64,000 bases of DNA from CAWGCA01 sp963820955 (GCA_963820955.1 CAWGCA010000048.1:75091-139090), one strand, 5' to 3'; shown: positions 19,664 through 29,691, counted from the first letter of the stretch. Numbers and translations are program-made. The notes: generated from the letters alone by a model not told the origin.

Positions 19664-20544
19664 ATGACCGACCAGATACTGCAATTCCTGCTGACCGGTG
19701 TCACCGTGGGCGCTACCTATGCCCTGGTGGCCCTGGGCTTCGCCATTATCTATAACGCCTCCGACGTGGTGAACTTCGCCCAGGGCGAGTTCGTCATGCT
19801 GGGCGCGATGAGCGCCATCGCCCTCTCCGCCGGTGATGGCCTGCCGCTGTGGCTGTCCCTGCTCCTGGCGGTGCTCGTCACCGTGGGGGTCGGCCTGCTG
19901 TTGCAGCGTTTCGCCATCGCCCCGGCCCGGGGCGCCTCAGTGGTAACCACCATCATCATCACCATCGGCGCATCCATCTTCCTGCGCGGGGTCGCCCTGC
20001 TGCTGTGGGGCAAGGACATTTTCGCCCTGCCCCACTTTCAGCGGCGAGCGGCCTATCCATATCGGCGAGGCCACACTGCTGCCGCAGAACCTCTGGGTGA
20101 TGGGCGGCGCCGGCGGTCATGGTGCTGGGCGTACACTGGTTCTTCAACCATACGATCCTGGGCAAGGCAATCCTGGCCTGCTCCTGCAATCGCACCGCTG
20201 CCCATCTGGTGGGGATCAACGTGGGCATGATGATGTTGATCGCCTACGGCCTTTCCGCCTTTCTGGGGGCCATGGCCGGAATCCTGGTCACCCCCATCAC
20301 CTTCACCTCTTACGATGCCGGCGTGATGCTCGGTCTCAAAGGCTTTTCCGCCGCTATCCTGGGCGGCATGGGCAATCCGATGGGGGCGGTGGCCGGCGGC
20401 CTGCTGCTGGGTCTGATCGAATCCCTGTCGGCCGGGTTGATTTCCTCCGGCTACAAGGATGCCATTGGTTTCATCATCCTGCTGCTGGTGCTCTTCTTCC
20501 GCCCCAGCGGGCTGTTCGGCCGCACCTCTTCGGAGCGGGTATGA
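19664..20544 (+). pseudogene. livH: LivH-type permease, interrupted by two frame changes
   Basis: This is an inner-membrane permease of the liv transporter. The N-terminal part (TYALVALGFAIIYNASDVVNFAQGE, quoted only for its AQGE motif) runs to LPHF near 20040. The frame then changes for SGERPIHIGEATLLPQNLW and changes again near 20110 before LGVHWFFNHTILGKAIL, with normal sequence to the end (GLFGRTSSERV). Each change behaves as one extra base: about CTTTC at 20036-20040 and CCGGCGG at 20109-20115. Corrected, it would be about 292 residues, the usual LivH length. Good family sequence in all three frames suggests base errors, not decay. The stop overlaps livM (ATGA). Confidence 0.8.
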
Positions 20545-21527
20545 AACGGCTCGCCGGATTCTGGCTGCTGGCGGCGCTGGTGGTCCTGCTGCCGCTGGTC
20601 TTTCAGGACAACTATTACGTCACAGTGGTGGCGGTATCCGCCGGGCTGCATGCCATCCTGGCGGTGGGGCTCAATCTGCTGATGGGCTACGCCGGCCAGA
20701 TCTCTCTGGGGCATGCGGCCTTCTTCGGCATGGGCGCCTACGCCTCGGCCATCCTCACCACCCGCTTTGACTGGGACCCCTGGCTGGCAATGGTGGCCGG
20801 CATTGGTCTGACCGGGGTAGTCGCCTTCCTGATGGCGCGCCCCATTCTGCGGCTGAAGGGCCATTACCTGGCCATGGCCACCCTGGGCCTGGGCATCATC
20901 GTGCACATCGTCCTGGTGCAGGGAGAGGAACTCACCGGCGGCCCGGATGGACTGGGGGGAATTCCTGGCCTGGCGATATTCGGCTGGCAGGTAAACAGCG
21001 ACCTGCGCTGGTACATCGTCATCGGCGCCACCATGCTGCTGGTGGTCTGGCTGGCGTTGAACATCATCGCTTCCCGCAGCGGCCGCGCCCTGCGCGCCCT
21101 GCATGGCTCCGAGGTTGCCGCTGAAATGATGGGCATCAACACCACAGCAACCAAGACCGGGGTGTTCGTGCTGGCGGCGATCATCGCCTCCCTGGCGGGC
21201 AGCCTGTTTTCCCATCAGCAGACCTTTATCAGCCCTGATTCCTTCAGCTTCTTCTTCTCCATCGAACTGGTCACCATGGTGGTCTTGGGGGGAATGGCCT
21301 CGACCTATGGGGCGGTCTTTGGCGCTATCGTCCTTACCTTCCTGCCGGAACTGCTGGTGGTGTTCGAAGATTACGAAGTGATGATTTTCGGCGCTATCCT
21401 GATGCTGATTATGATTTTTCTCCCCCAGGGCCTGTTCGTCGGCCTGCAGGAGTTGCTGGGGCGGCTGTGGCGGAAAAAAACACCGCTCGGGGCCAGCGCC
21501 GAAGAGGGTAACCATGGCGCTGCTTAA
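20541..21527 (+). CDS. livM: Branched-chain amino acid ABC transporter permease LivM
   Basis: This is the second permease of the liv transporter, 328 residues with about eight to nine transmembrane helices. NLLMGYAGQISLGHAAFFGMGAYA is the LivM hallmark region (core GQISLGHAAFFG), and FTEE-like loop residues plus MVVLGGMASTYGAVFGA follow. ATG 20541 overlaps the livH stop. The much longer open frame beginning at 20097 arises from the frame change in livH and is not a fusion. It overlaps livG by 14 bases. Confidence 0.93.
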   Translation: MKRLAGFWLLAALVVLLPLVFQDNYYVTVVAVSAGLHAILAVGLNLLMGYAGQISLGHAAFFGMGAYASAILTTRFDWDPWLAMVAGIGLTGVVAFLMARPILRLKGHYLAMATLGLGIIVHIVLVQGEELTGGPDGLGGIPGLAIFGWQVNSDLRWYIVIGATMLLVVWLALNIIASRSGRALRALHGSEVAAEMMGINTTATKTGVFVLAAIIASLAGSLFSHQQTFISPDSFSFFFSIELVTMVVLGGMASTYGAVFGAIVLTFLPELLVVFEDYEVMIFGAILMLIMIFLPQGLFVGLQELLGRLWRKKTPLGASAEEGNHGAA

Positions 21528-22287
21528 GGTCGAAGGATTGAGCAAATCCTTTGGCGGTGTCACCGCCATCGCCGACCTCCGCTTTGAGGTGCCCGAGGGA
21601 CAGGTCTATTCAGTGATCGGCCCCAACGGAGCGGGCAAGACCACACTGTTCAATATGCTGTCGGGTATCTATCGACCTGACGAAGGCCGCGTCCGATTCC
21701 TGGAGCATGAACTAATCGGCCGGCTGCCCCATCAGATCGCCCGCCTGGGTCTATCCCGCACCTTCCAGAATCTGCAACTGTTTTTCAACATGAGCGCACT
21801 GGACAACGTCATGGTCGGCTGCCACCTCCGGACCCGCAGTGGTCTGCTCGGTGCCGCCCTGCGCCTGCGCAGCGTGGTTCGGGAAGAGCATCAGGCCCGC
21901 CAGTGGGCGCTGGAGTCGATGACACTTTGCGGGCTGGAGGCGTTTGTCGGCCAACAGGCAGGGGCGCTGTCCTACGGTGTCTTGAAACGGCTGGAGATTG
22001 CCCGTGCCCTCGCGCTGCAGCCCAAGCTGCTGTTGATGGACGAACCGGCTGCCGGGCTCAACGATACCGAGACCGTAGAGATGCAACAGCTCATCCGGCG
22101 CATCTGCGAGACAGGTATCACCGTACTGCTGGTGGAACACAACATGGACCTGGTGATGCGGGCCTCCGACCGGATCCTGGTGCTGGACTACGGCAGCCGG
22201 CTGGCAGAGGGTACGCCCCAGGAGATTCAGAATGACCGCCGGGTGATCGATGCATATCTGGGAGGAGAGGTGCAGTATGCCGTCTGA
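21514..22287 (+). CDS. livG: Branched-chain amino acid ABC transporter ATP-binding protein LivG
   Basis: This is the first of two ATPases. Walker A is GPNGAGKTTLFNML, followed by LGLSRTFQNLQLF (Q-loop) typical of LivG, the signature LSYGVLKRLEIARAL, and Walker B LLLMDEPAAGLN. The signature has SYGVLK in place of the usual SYGxQR, a small deviation. At 257 residues it carries the C-terminal BCA_ABC_TP extension ending in DAYLG. Confidence 0.95.
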   Translation: MALLKVEGLSKSFGGVTAIADLRFEVPEGQVYSVIGPNGAGKTTLFNMLSGIYRPDEGRVRFLEHELIGRLPHQIARLGLSRTFQNLQLFFNMSALDNVMVGCHLRTRSGLLGAALRLRSVVREEHQARQWALESMTLCGLEAFVGQQAGALSYGVLKRLEIARALALQPKLLLMDEPAAGLNDTETVEMQQLIRRICETGITVLLVEHNMDLVMRASDRILVLDYGSRLAEGTPQEIQNDRRVIDAYLGGEVQYAV

Positions 22288-23005
22288 GCGCGCGCCCCTC
22301 CTGCAGGTGCAGGATCTTTCCACGCGCTATGGACCGGTGCAGGCCCTGCACCAGGTATCGATCAGCGTCAGCGAGGGGGAACTGGTCGCCATGGTCGGAG
22401 CCAATGGCGCCGGCAAGACCACTCTGTTGCATACCCTGTCCGGGGTACAACGGGCCAGTGGTGGCACCGTCGCGCTCGACGGACGGGAGATCACCCGGCT
22501 GGCACCCCACCGCATTGTCCGGGCCGGCATCTGCCACGTCCCCGAGGGCCGTCAGGTCTTCCCGCCGCTGAGCGTGGAGGACAACCTCCGGCTCGGAGGC
22601 TACGCCGTGCGTTCAGACCGGGAGTGGATAGCATCGGAACTGGGCTATATTTACGAGCTTTTCCCCATTCTGAAAGAACGCGCCAAACAGGCCGCCGGCA
22701 CCCTCTCGGGCGGCGAGCAGCAGATGCTCGCGATCGGTCGGGCACTGCTTGGGCGCCCCCGACTGTTACTGCTGGATGAGCCATCCATGGGCCTGGCCCC
22801 CCTGCTGGTGAACGAAATCTTCCGGGTCATTCAGCGCCTGAACCAGCAGGGCGTCACCATCCTGCTGGTGGAGCAGAATGCCAGGGCAGCCCTGGGCATC
22901 GCCCACCGAGGCTATGTATTGGAAACGGGGCGGGTAGTATTGGCAGCCAGTTCCGAACAGCTGCTGGCCGATGAAGCGGTACGCAAGGCGTACCTCGGAT
23001 ACTGA
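22277..23005 (+). CDS. livF: Branched-chain amino acid ABC transporter ATP-binding protein LivF
   Basis: This is the second ATPase of the transporter. Walker A is GANGAGKTTLLHTL, then VPEGRQVFPPLSVEDNL (LivF hallmark), signature LSGGEQQMLAIGRALL, Walker B LLLLDEPSMGLAP, and a YLGY C terminus. ATG 22277 overlaps the livG stop and has a GGGAGGAG ribosome site, so the in-frame extension to 22250 is not used. At 242 residues it has the normal length. Confidence 0.95.
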   Translation: MPSERAPLLQVQDLSTRYGPVQALHQVSISVSEGELVAMVGANGAGKTTLLHTLSGVQRASGGTVALDGREITRLAPHRIVRAGICHVPEGRQVFPPLSVEDNLRLGGYAVRSDREWIASELGYIYELFPILKERAKQAAGTLSGGEQQMLAIGRALLGRPRLLLLDEPSMGLAPLLVNEIFRVIQRLNQQGVTILLVEQNARAALGIAHRGYVLETGRVVLAASSEQLLADEAVRKAYLGY

Positions 23006-23056
23006 GACCAGCAACAGTAGGCACCCAACTTCAACCTAAGGAACGGATAAGCATTC

Positions 23057-23713
23057 ATGTACGTCGCACAGATCATGTCCACCAAACTGGATACCGTCAG
23101 GGCAGATACCAAACTCTCGCAGGCCGCCAATCTGATGCGGGAGAAGAATCGCCGTTTCCTGCCGGTGGTGGATGAGAAAAACCGACTGGTCGGCCTGTTC
23201 AGTCACAAGGAGCTGGCACGGGCGGCACCCTCCGACATCACTACCCTGTCGGTGGGTGAGGTAAACTACCTTACCTCCAAGATCACGGTCGGCGAGCTCA
23301 TGCAGCAGAAACCGCTCACCTGCAGCGCCGGAACCCTGGTGGAGGAGGCGGGCCTGCTGATGCGCCAGAACCGGATCGGCTGTCTGCCGGTACTGCATCA
23401 GGATCATGTAGTGGGTGTGATCACCGAAGACGATATCCTGGATTTTCTGCTCGATATTACCGGCTGCAGACTCACCGACACCGCCCGCATCGCGGTGCAT
23501 CTGCCTGACCAGACCGGGATGCTGGGCAACCTGCTGAGACGGATCAACGAATACGGCGGCTATATCGCCACGGTCGTCTCCCCGGTCTCCCCGATTGAAG
23601 CCGGTAAACGTATCGCCATTATCCGTTACCGGGCTGACAATCCCGCAGGCTTGGACGATCACCTGCAGGAACTGGGTTACGACCTGGTCGCCGAAGAGCT
23701 GCCCGATGATTAA
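23057..23713 (+). CDS. CBS-pair and ACT domain regulatory protein
   Basis: This 218-residue cytoplasmic protein has two CBS motifs (residues about 1-60 and 70-135; RRFLPVVDEKNRLVGLFS and RIGCLPVLHQDHVVGVITEDDIL, core VGVITEDD) followed by an ACT-like domain (ARIAVHLPDQTGMLGNLLRRI, residues about 145-215). CBS pairs bind adenine nucleotides and ACT domains bind amino acids. It sits between liv genes and paaI/paaK, so it may sense energy state and amino acid level for this module. That role is inference. Confidence 0.8.
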   Translation: MYVAQIMSTKLDTVRADTKLSQAANLMREKNRRFLPVVDEKNRLVGLFSHKELARAAPSDITTLSVGEVNYLTSKITVGELMQQKPLTCSAGTLVEEAGLLMRQNRIGCLPVLHQDHVVGVITEDDILDFLLDITGCRLTDTARIAVHLPDQTGMLGNLLRRINEYGGYIATVVSPVSPIEAGKRIAIIRYRADNPAGLDDHLQELGYDLVAEELPDD

Positions 23714-23812
23714 CTGGCCGTTATTGCCACAACATCCGGGCTGCCCCGGCTTACCGGCAGCAGTGCGGGACCGGTGGGCATTCGATCGCCACTCTTTTAG
23801 AATGAGCGCCTG

Positions 23813-24259
23813 ATGTCCGGTGAACAGCAACGGGCTGAGCAGATCGGGCACTGGCTGGTCCAACAGGACAGGTTTGCCCGACTACTGGGGATCGAATTGG
23901 AAGCGGTCGAACCTGGTTTCTGCCGGGTCGGACTCACCGTGACCGGCGATATGCTGAACGCCGTCGGCCTTACTCATGGCGGCGTCACCTTTACCCTGGC
24001 CGATTTTGCCTTTGCCGTAGCCTCCAACTCCCATGGTACGGTGGCCGTCGCGCTGTCGGCGCAGATGAACTATCCCGCCGCCAGTCGCCAGGGGGATCGA
24101 CTGACTGCAGAGGCACGGGAAGACAACCGGACCGGCCGCACCGGTCTCTACACTATCGAGGTCCGAGGCGCCGATGAAAGGCTGGTGGGGCTGTTCACCG
24201 GCACCGTTTTCCGGCGCTCGGATGCCTTATCGGATTGGATGAACGGAGAACAACAATGA
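23813..24259 (+). CDS. paaI: PaaI-type hotdog thioesterase
   Basis: This is a hotdog-fold acyl-CoA thioesterase of the hydroxyphenylacetyl-CoA type. [24 protein letters not shown] carries the HGGxxxxLAD active-site segment. At 148 residues it has typical length. In phenylacetate pathways PaaI rescues CoA from dead-end intermediates. The stop overlaps the paaK start (ATGA), supporting a working link with the CoA ligase. Confidence 0.88.
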   Translation: MSGEQQRAEQIGHWLVQQDRFARLLGIELEAVEPGFCRVGLTVTGDMLNAVGLTHGGVTFTLADFAFAVASNSHGTVAVALSAQMNYPAASRQGDRLTAEAREDNRTGRTGLYTIEVRGADERLVGLFTGTVFRRSDALSDWMNGEQQ

Positions 24260-25557
24260 TTCTGCATACCAAGTTCGAAACATTGCCGCGGGAGGAACTC
24301 GAGGCGCTGCAGCTTAAACGGCTCCGGAGCACTGTCGAACGCTGCTACTACACGGTAGGGTTCTACCGGGACAGCATGGACGACCTAGGCGTCAAACCCA
24401 GCCATATCAAGACCCTGGCCGACGTCCGGCTTCTGCCCTACACCAAAAAAGAGCATCTGCGGGAGAACTACCCATTCGGCCTGTTTGCCGTTCCCACCGA
24501 CCAGGTGGTGCGGGTCCACGCCTCCTCTGGTACCACCGGCAAACCCACGGTGGTCGGCTACACTCAGCGGGATATCGCCACCTGGGCGCAGCTGGTCGCC
24601 CGCTGCCTCGCGGCCTCCGGGGTAAGACCCGGGGACCGGCTGCACAACGCCTATGGCTATGGTCTGTTCACCGGCGGTCTCGGTCTGCACTATGGCGGTG
24701 AGGAACTGGGCGTGATGGTTACCCCCATGTCCGGCGGCCAGACCCAGAAACAGATCATGCTGCTGCAGGACTTCAAGCCGACCGCTATCAGCTGCACCCC
24801 CTCCTATGCCCTCAATCTCGCCGAGGAAGCCGAACGCATGGGGGTGGATATCCGGAAACTGCCGCTGCGGGTGGGCATCCATGGCGCGGAGCCCTGGACC
24901 GAGGAGATGCGTTACGAGATCGAGTCCCGTCTCGGTATCGATGCCATCGATATCTACGGCCTGTCGGAGGTGATAGGTCCCGGTGTGGGGAACGAGTGTA
25001 TCGAGGCCAAGAGCGGCCTGCACATCTGGGAGGACCACTTCCTGGTGGAGTGCGTGGACGTGGACTCCGGAAAACCCCTGCCCTACGGCGAGGAGGGGGA
25101 GATCGTCTTCACCTCCCTGACCAAGGAGGCCTTCCCCATCCTGCGCTACCGCACCCGGGATATCTCGGTGCTCAATCCCGCCCCCTGCAAATGCGGGCGT
25201 ACCCACGTTCGGATGCAGCGGATCACCGGCCGCAGCGACGACATGCTGATCATCCGCGGCGTCAACGTCTTCCCGTCCCAGGTGGAATCCGTGCTGATGC
25301 AGACCGAGACCCTCTCCCCCTTCTATCAGATCGAGGTATTCCGGGAGGGTAGTATGGACAGCATGATGGTCAACGTGGAAGCCAGCCCGCCGCTAATGGA
25401 GCAACCCCAGGAGGCGCGCGACAAGGTGGCGCACAAGGTGACTCGCGACATCAAGGACTTCATCGGCGTCAGTTGCAAGGTCGTGATCAAGGGAGTCGGC
25501 GAGGTGCCTCGCTCCCAGGGCAAGGCGGTGCGGGTCATCGACCATCGCAAGAAATAA
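24256..25557 (+). CDS. paaK: Phenylacetate-CoA ligase
   Basis: PaaK activates phenylacetate (or related aryl acids) to the CoA thioester with ATP. The adenylate-forming P-loop [14 protein letters not shown], the [11 protein letters not shown] motif and the C-terminal [20 protein letters not shown] hinge (core RGVNVFPSQ) are all present in 433 residues, the family length. ATG 24256 overlaps the paaI stop; the in-frame TTG at 24235 is unlikely. A GC-rich hairpin (CCGGCAG/CTGCCGG, 25566-25587) follows the stop without a T tract. Confidence 0.93.
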   Translation: MILHTKFETLPREELEALQLKRLRSTVERCYYTVGFYRDSMDDLGVKPSHIKTLADVRLLPYTKKEHLRENYPFGLFAVPTDQVVRVHASSGTTGKPTVVGYTQRDIATWAQLVARCLAASGVRPGDRLHNAYGYGLFTGGLGLHYGGEELGVMVTPMSGGQTQKQIMLLQDFKPTAISCTPSYALNLAEEAERMGVDIRKLPLRVGIHGAEPWTEEMRYEIESRLGIDAIDIYGLSEVIGPGVGNECIEAKSGLHIWEDHFLVECVDVDSGKPLPYGEEGEIVFTSLTKEAFPILRYRTRDISVLNPAPCKCGRTHVRMQRITGRSDDMLIIRGVNVFPSQVESVLMQTETLSPFYQIEVFREGSMDSMMVNVEASPPLMEQPQEARDKVAHKVTRDIKDFIGVSCKVVIKGVGEVPRSQGKAVRVIDHRKK

Positions 25558-25716
25558 ACGGCCTTCCGGCAGCAATTCGACTGCCGGGAGGTACCGGCAA
25601 ATCGAGCCGCAAACCATAGAACTCGACCCTCAGTCTTTGCATCGGTCGATTCGGTGGCTAAACTTGAAGATTCGGGCAAGCTTGCTCTTGCCATCCAGAT
25701 AAAAAAGGTGACGACA

Positions 25717-27606
25717 TTGAACGCTGTGAATCCCCTGCCGGCCACTGACCGGCGCTTTATGTCAGGTAATGAGGCAGTGGCTCGCGGCGCCTGGGAGGCG
25801 GGTTGTCGGGTGGCAGCCGCCTACCCCGGAACCCCCTCCACCGAGATCCTGGAGTACGCCTCCCAGTTCCCGGAGATGTACAGCGAATGGTCGGTGAATG
25901 AAAAGGTCTCCCTGGAGGTCGCGATCGGCGCCTCCCTGGCCGGCAGCCGTGCCCTGTGCGCCATGAAGCACGTCGGGCTCAACGTCGCATCGGATGCCCT
26001 GATGACCAACACCCTGATCGGGGTGGGCGGTGGACTGGTGATTGCCGTGGCTGACGATGTGGGGCTTTCCTCATCCCAGAACGAACAGGATTCCCGCTTC
26101 TGGGGGCGATTTGCCCATGTTCCAATGCTGGAGCCTTCGGACGCCCAGGAGGCCTACCAGTTCACCAAATTCGCTTTCGAGCTGTCAGAGCGCTTCGAGG
26201 TACCAGTCATCCTGCGCCTGACCACTCGTATCTGTCACGTAAAAGGGGTCGTTGTCCCCGCTGATCGCCAGGAGTTCTCCCTGGAGCAGGGGTTCCAGAA
26301 GGACCCGGCCCGCTGGGTGATGGTGCCTGGCAATGCAAAAGCCCGCATCCCCATGATGTTCGAACGGGAACAACGCCTGCGAGAATACAGCGAACAGAGT
26401 GAGCTCAATATCATTCAGCAGGGCAGCGACCCACGGGTCGGCTTTGTCACCTCGGGCCCCACCTTCATGCATGTCCAGGAGGCGTTCCCCAACGCCCCGT
26501 TGATCAAGATTGGAATGAGCTATCCGCCACCCATCGAGATGATCCGAAGCCTGTCCAAGCAGGTGGAGACGCTGGTCGTGGTGGAGGAAGTGGAACCTCT
26601 GCTGGAGACCGAAATCAAGGCCGCCGGCATTAAGGTGCTCGGCAAAGATATCCTGCCCCGGGCTGGCGAACTCTCCCCGAATATTCTGCGGCCGGCGATT
26701 GCCGGGCTGCTGGGTGAGGAGATCGGCGAACAGACCAGTGCCGCGGCCCCTGTCGACCAGCCGGTAGCGGCACACCTGGAGATCGCCAAGGATCTGTTTC
26801 CACGCCCGCCGACCATGTGCGTGGCCTGCCCGCACCTGGGCATCTACTACTGCCTATCCAAGATAAAAAACACCACCATCTCCGGCGATATCGGCTGTTA
26901 CACCCTGGGGGCCGGTCAGCCATGGAACGCATTGGATACCTGTGTCTGCATGGGGGCCTCCATGGGTATAGCCCTGGGGCTGGACAAAGGTCGTGTCGAG
27001 GCCGACAAAAACAAGAAGATCATCGCGGTGATCGGAGACTCCACCTTCATGCACATGGGTTTGCAGGGACTGCTCGACATGACCTACAACCGGGGGAATG
27101 TAACGGTCCTGCTGCTGGACAACCGCGCAGTGGGGATGACCGGCGGTCAGAACAACCCCGCCAGTGGCCTGGATATCCATGGAGAACCGGCACCCAGGGC
27201 GAATTTCCGCAAACTGGTGGAGGCGCTTGACGTCAAGCCCGACCGCATCCACGAGGTGAACCCCTACGAGTTGCCGGTGCTGTTCAAGGCGATCCGGGAG
27301 GAGGTTAAGGTACCGGATACCTCGGTGATCATCACCAATCAGCCCTGCGTGCTGGTGGATTTTTACGCCTCCCAGCCGCCCTTGACGGTGGACGAAGAGA
27401 AGTGCACCGGTTGCAAGAACTGTTTAGACGTAGGCTGCCCGGCGATCTTTGTCACACGGCGGGAGACCGTGGTAAAACCCAATGGCAAGGAGAAGGAACT
27501 GGCCTTCGTGGGTATCGACACCCAGGCCTGCACCGGCTGCAATCTCTGCCCTAAAACCTGCGGTCCGGACGCCATTGTTCCGCTGGAAAACTTCAGCCGC
27601 GAGTGA
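25717..27606 (+). CDS. iorA: Indolepyruvate ferredoxin oxidoreductase, alpha subunit
   Basis: IorA with IorB interconverts arylpyruvates and aryl-acetyl-CoA plus CO2, using ferredoxin. The N-terminal pyrimidine-binding domain (AYPGTPSTEILEY, VNEKVSLEVAIGAS) is followed by the TPP-binding half (GDIGCYTLG, VIGDSTFMHMGL) and a C-terminal pair of [4Fe-4S] motifs (CTGCKNCLDVGCP, CTGCNLCPKTCGP). The frame is open from GTG 25654; TTG 25717 is preferred because AAAGGTG precedes it, and ATG 25759 would remove conserved residues. It is oxygen-sensitive in known enzymes, implying anaerobic or microaerobic use. Confidence 0.92.
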   Translation: MNAVNPLPATDRRFMSGNEAVARGAWEAGCRVAAAYPGTPSTEILEYASQFPEMYSEWSVNEKVSLEVAIGASLAGSRALCAMKHVGLNVASDALMTNTLIGVGGGLVIAVADDVGLSSSQNEQDSRFWGRFAHVPMLEPSDAQEAYQFTKFAFELSERFEVPVILRLTTRICHVKGVVVPADRQEFSLEQGFQKDPARWVMVPGNAKARIPMMFEREQRLREYSEQSELNIIQQGSDPRVGFVTSGPTFMHVQEAFPNAPLIKIGMSYPPPIEMIRSLSKQVETLVVVEEVEPLLETEIKAAGIKVLGKDILPRAGELSPNILRPAIAGLLGEEIGEQTSAAAPVDQPVAAHLEIAKDLFPRPPTMCVACPHLGIYYCLSKIKNTTISGDIGCYTLGAGQPWNALDTCVCMGASMGIALGLDKGRVEADKNKKIIAVIGDSTFMHMGLQGLLDMTYNRGNVTVLLLDNRAVGMTGGQNNPASGLDIHGEPAPRANFRKLVEALDVKPDRIHEVNPYELPVLFKAIREEVKVPDTSVIITNQPCVLVDFYASQPPLTVDEEKCTGCKNCLDVGCPAIFVTRRETVVKPNGKEKELAFVGIDTQACTGCNLCPKTCGPDAIVPLENFSRE

Positions 27607-27725
27607 ACGAGTGAAGTGCCTCATGCTGGCGCAGCACTGCGCTGCTGGAACGGGGTTCAAACCACGAGTCGATTTGCCTGACAAGGGCAGCAAGGGTTAA
27701 ACGTAGTTAAACAAGCGAGTCCATC

Positions 27726-28328
27726 TTGAGCGAGAATAAAATCACCAACATCCTGGTATCCGGCATCGGTGGCCAGGGTGTAATGACCGCCGCCGAAATC
27801 ATCTCCCAGACAGCCCTGGCTCAGGGCTATGATGTCAAAAAAACCGAAGTCGCGGGTATGGCCCAACGCGGGGGCGTAGTCACCTCCCACGTCCGTTTTG
27901 GAGAGCGGGTGTTCTCTCCCGCGATCCCCAACGGGGAAGCGGACATCCTGGTCGGTTTCGAGCCGGCCGAGGCGCTGCGCTGGTGCGCTCATCTGAGACC
28001 CAACGGCGTGGCGATGGTGAACCGGGTAAGACAGGAGCCACCGGTGGTGAGTTTCGGCCTGTACGATTATCCAGAGGATCCGATCGGCGATATGCGCAGG
28101 GCCGGGATAAACGTACACGCCTTCGACGCCGGGGAAATTGCCCGGAAACTGGGCAACTTCCGACTGGTAAACACCGTCATGCTGGGGGCCATCTCCGGCT
28201 ATCTCCCCTTTCCCGCCGAGGTGCTGAAAGAGGCGATCCTGGAGCGCTTCCGGGCGCGCAAACCGAAACTGGTAGAGATCAACGAACAGGCCTTCGAAGC
28301 GGGGCGCGCCGCCGAGGCCGCTGCCTGA
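27726..28328 (+). CDS. iorB: Indolepyruvate ferredoxin oxidoreductase, beta subunit
   Basis: This is the small gamma-domain subunit of the arylpyruvate oxidoreductase, 200 residues. VSGIGGQGVMTAAEIIS is the conserved CoA/cofactor loop, followed by EVAGMAQRGGVVTSHVR (core MAQRGG). The start is TTG 27726. A 119-base gap separates it from iorA, with a small GCAGC/GCTGC hairpin. It ends 14 bases before the class II DAHP synthase gene, so both are probably cotranscribed. Confidence 0.92.
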   Translation: MSENKITNILVSGIGGQGVMTAAEIISQTALAQGYDVKKTEVAGMAQRGGVVTSHVRFGERVFSPAIPNGEADILVGFEPAEALRWCAHLRPNGVAMVNRVRQEPPVVSFGLYDYPEDPIGDMRRAGINVHAFDAGEIARKLGNFRLVNTVMLGAISGYLPFPAEVLKEAILERFRARKPKLVEINEQAFEAGRAAEAAA

Positions 28329-28342
28329 ATACCAACCCATCA

Positions 28343-29674
28343 ATGGCGCACTGGCATCCCGCCTCCTGGCAGAAACTGCCGGCCAGGCAACAGGCCATAT
28401 ACCCCTCTGCCGAGGCGCTGGAGCAGGTATTGAACCAGCTATCCAGCATGCCCCCCCTGGTTACATCCTGGGAGATAGAAGGCCTTAAAAGCCAACTGGC
28501 CGCCGCCGCCAGGGGCGAGGCCTTCCTGCTCCAGGGCGGAGATTGCGCCGAAAACTTCAGCGACTGTTGCTCGCCGATCATCACTAACAAACTGAAAATC
28601 CTGCTGCAGATGAGCCTGGTCCTGATCCACGGGCTCAACAAAAAGGTGATCCGGGTCGGCCGCATCGCCGGCCAGTACGCAAAACCGCGAACCGCAGACA
28701 CCGAAACCCGCGCTGGCGTCACCCTGCCAAGCTACCGGGGCGATCTGGTGAACGGCCCGGATTTCTGCATCGACGCCCGAACCCCGGACCCGATACGCCT
28801 GTTGCGGGGCTACGGCCGCGCCGCTATGACCCTGAACTACATTCGGGCCCTGTCGGATTGCGGCTTTGCCGATTTACACCATCCGGAAAACTGGGATCTG
28901 GATTTCGTTCGTCACGCCCCCCGGGCAGACGAATATCGACGGGTGGTCAGTGCGCTTGCCAGTTCCCTCCGCTTCCTGGAGACCCTAGGGGGTGGCGGCA
29001 GCGAACTGAACCGGGTGCAATTCTTCACCAGTCACGAAGGCTTGCATCTTCGCTATGAACAGGCGGTGACCCGCCAGGTACCCAACCGCCCCGGCTGGTA
29101 CAACCTGGGTACCCACCTGCCCTGGATCGGTTTGCGCACTGCCAACCTGGATGGGGCGCATATCGAATATTTCCGGGGCATCGTGAATCCGATTGGCGTA
29201 AAGATAGGCAGTGGCATGTCGGAACTGCAGGTGCGTCAACTGGGGGAATGTCTGAATCCGGATAACGAACCGGGCAAACTGGTCTTGATTCACCGGTTTG
29301 GCGCAGACCAGATCGCCGCCAGTCTGCCACCGTTGATTGATGCAGTGCAACGCAATGGAATGCCGGTACTTTGGGTCTGCGACCCCATGCACGGCAACAC
29401 CGAAACCACTGCCAGCGGTTACAAGACCCGCCGTTTCGAACGGATATTATCAGAGCTGGAACAAGCCCTTGACCTGCACCGGCAACGGGGTAGTATCCTG
29501 GGCGGGGTTCATTTCGAACTGACCGGCGATGACGTCACCGAGTGTATCGGTGGGGCCCGCGGCCTGGATGAAGCCGGGCTTGAACGCGCCTACCTGACCC
29601 AGGTGGACCCCCGTCTCAACTATGAGCAGGCACTGGAGATGGCGATGGCCATCGTGCGAAAAACCGAGAATTGA
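28343..29674 (+). CDS. 3-deoxy-7-phosphoheptulonate (DAHP) synthase, class II
   Basis: This is the first enzyme of the shikimate pathway, joining PEP and erythrose-4-phosphate. It is of the plant-like class II type: WHPASWQKLPARQ at the start, FLLQGGDCAENF, KPRTADTETRAGVTLPSYRGD (core LPSYRGD), FFTSHEGLHL, and VWVCDPMHGNT-like LWVCDPMHGNT with metal-binding residues, ending with DPRLNYEQAL. The 443 residues match. ATG 28343 lies 14 bases after iorB; the open frame to 27983 is an overlap artefact. A second, unrelated class I enzyme is encoded at 46143-47222. Confidence 0.95.
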   Translation: MAHWHPASWQKLPARQQAIYPSAEALEQVLNQLSSMPPLVTSWEIEGLKSQLAAAARGEAFLLQGGDCAENFSDCCSPIITNKLKILLQMSLVLIHGLNKKVIRVGRIAGQYAKPRTADTETRAGVTLPSYRGDLVNGPDFCIDARTPDPIRLLRGYGRAAMTLNYIRALSDCGFADLHHPENWDLDFVRHAPRADEYRRVVSALASSLRFLETLGGGGSELNRVQFFTSHEGLHLRYEQAVTRQVPNRPGWYNLGTHLPWIGLRTANLDGAHIEYFRGIVNPIGVKIGSGMSELQVRQLGECLNPDNEPGKLVLIHRFGADQIAASLPPLIDAVQRNGMPVLWVCDPMHGNTETTASGYKTRRFERILSELEQALDLHRQRGSILGGVHFELTGDDVTECIGGARGLDEAGLERAYLTQVDPRLNYEQALEMAMAIVRKTEN

Positions 29675-29691
29675 GGGTACCCCTTATCCCT

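Noticed and set aside
20097..21527. Apparent 476-residue LivH-LivM fusion
   Set aside because: The first 148 residues are out-of-frame livH sequence produced by the frame change near 20112; livM starts at ATG 20541.
20451..21569. Long minus-strand open frame opposite livM
   Set aside because: It is the complement of livM, rich in Q, H and G, with no ribosome site or family similarity.
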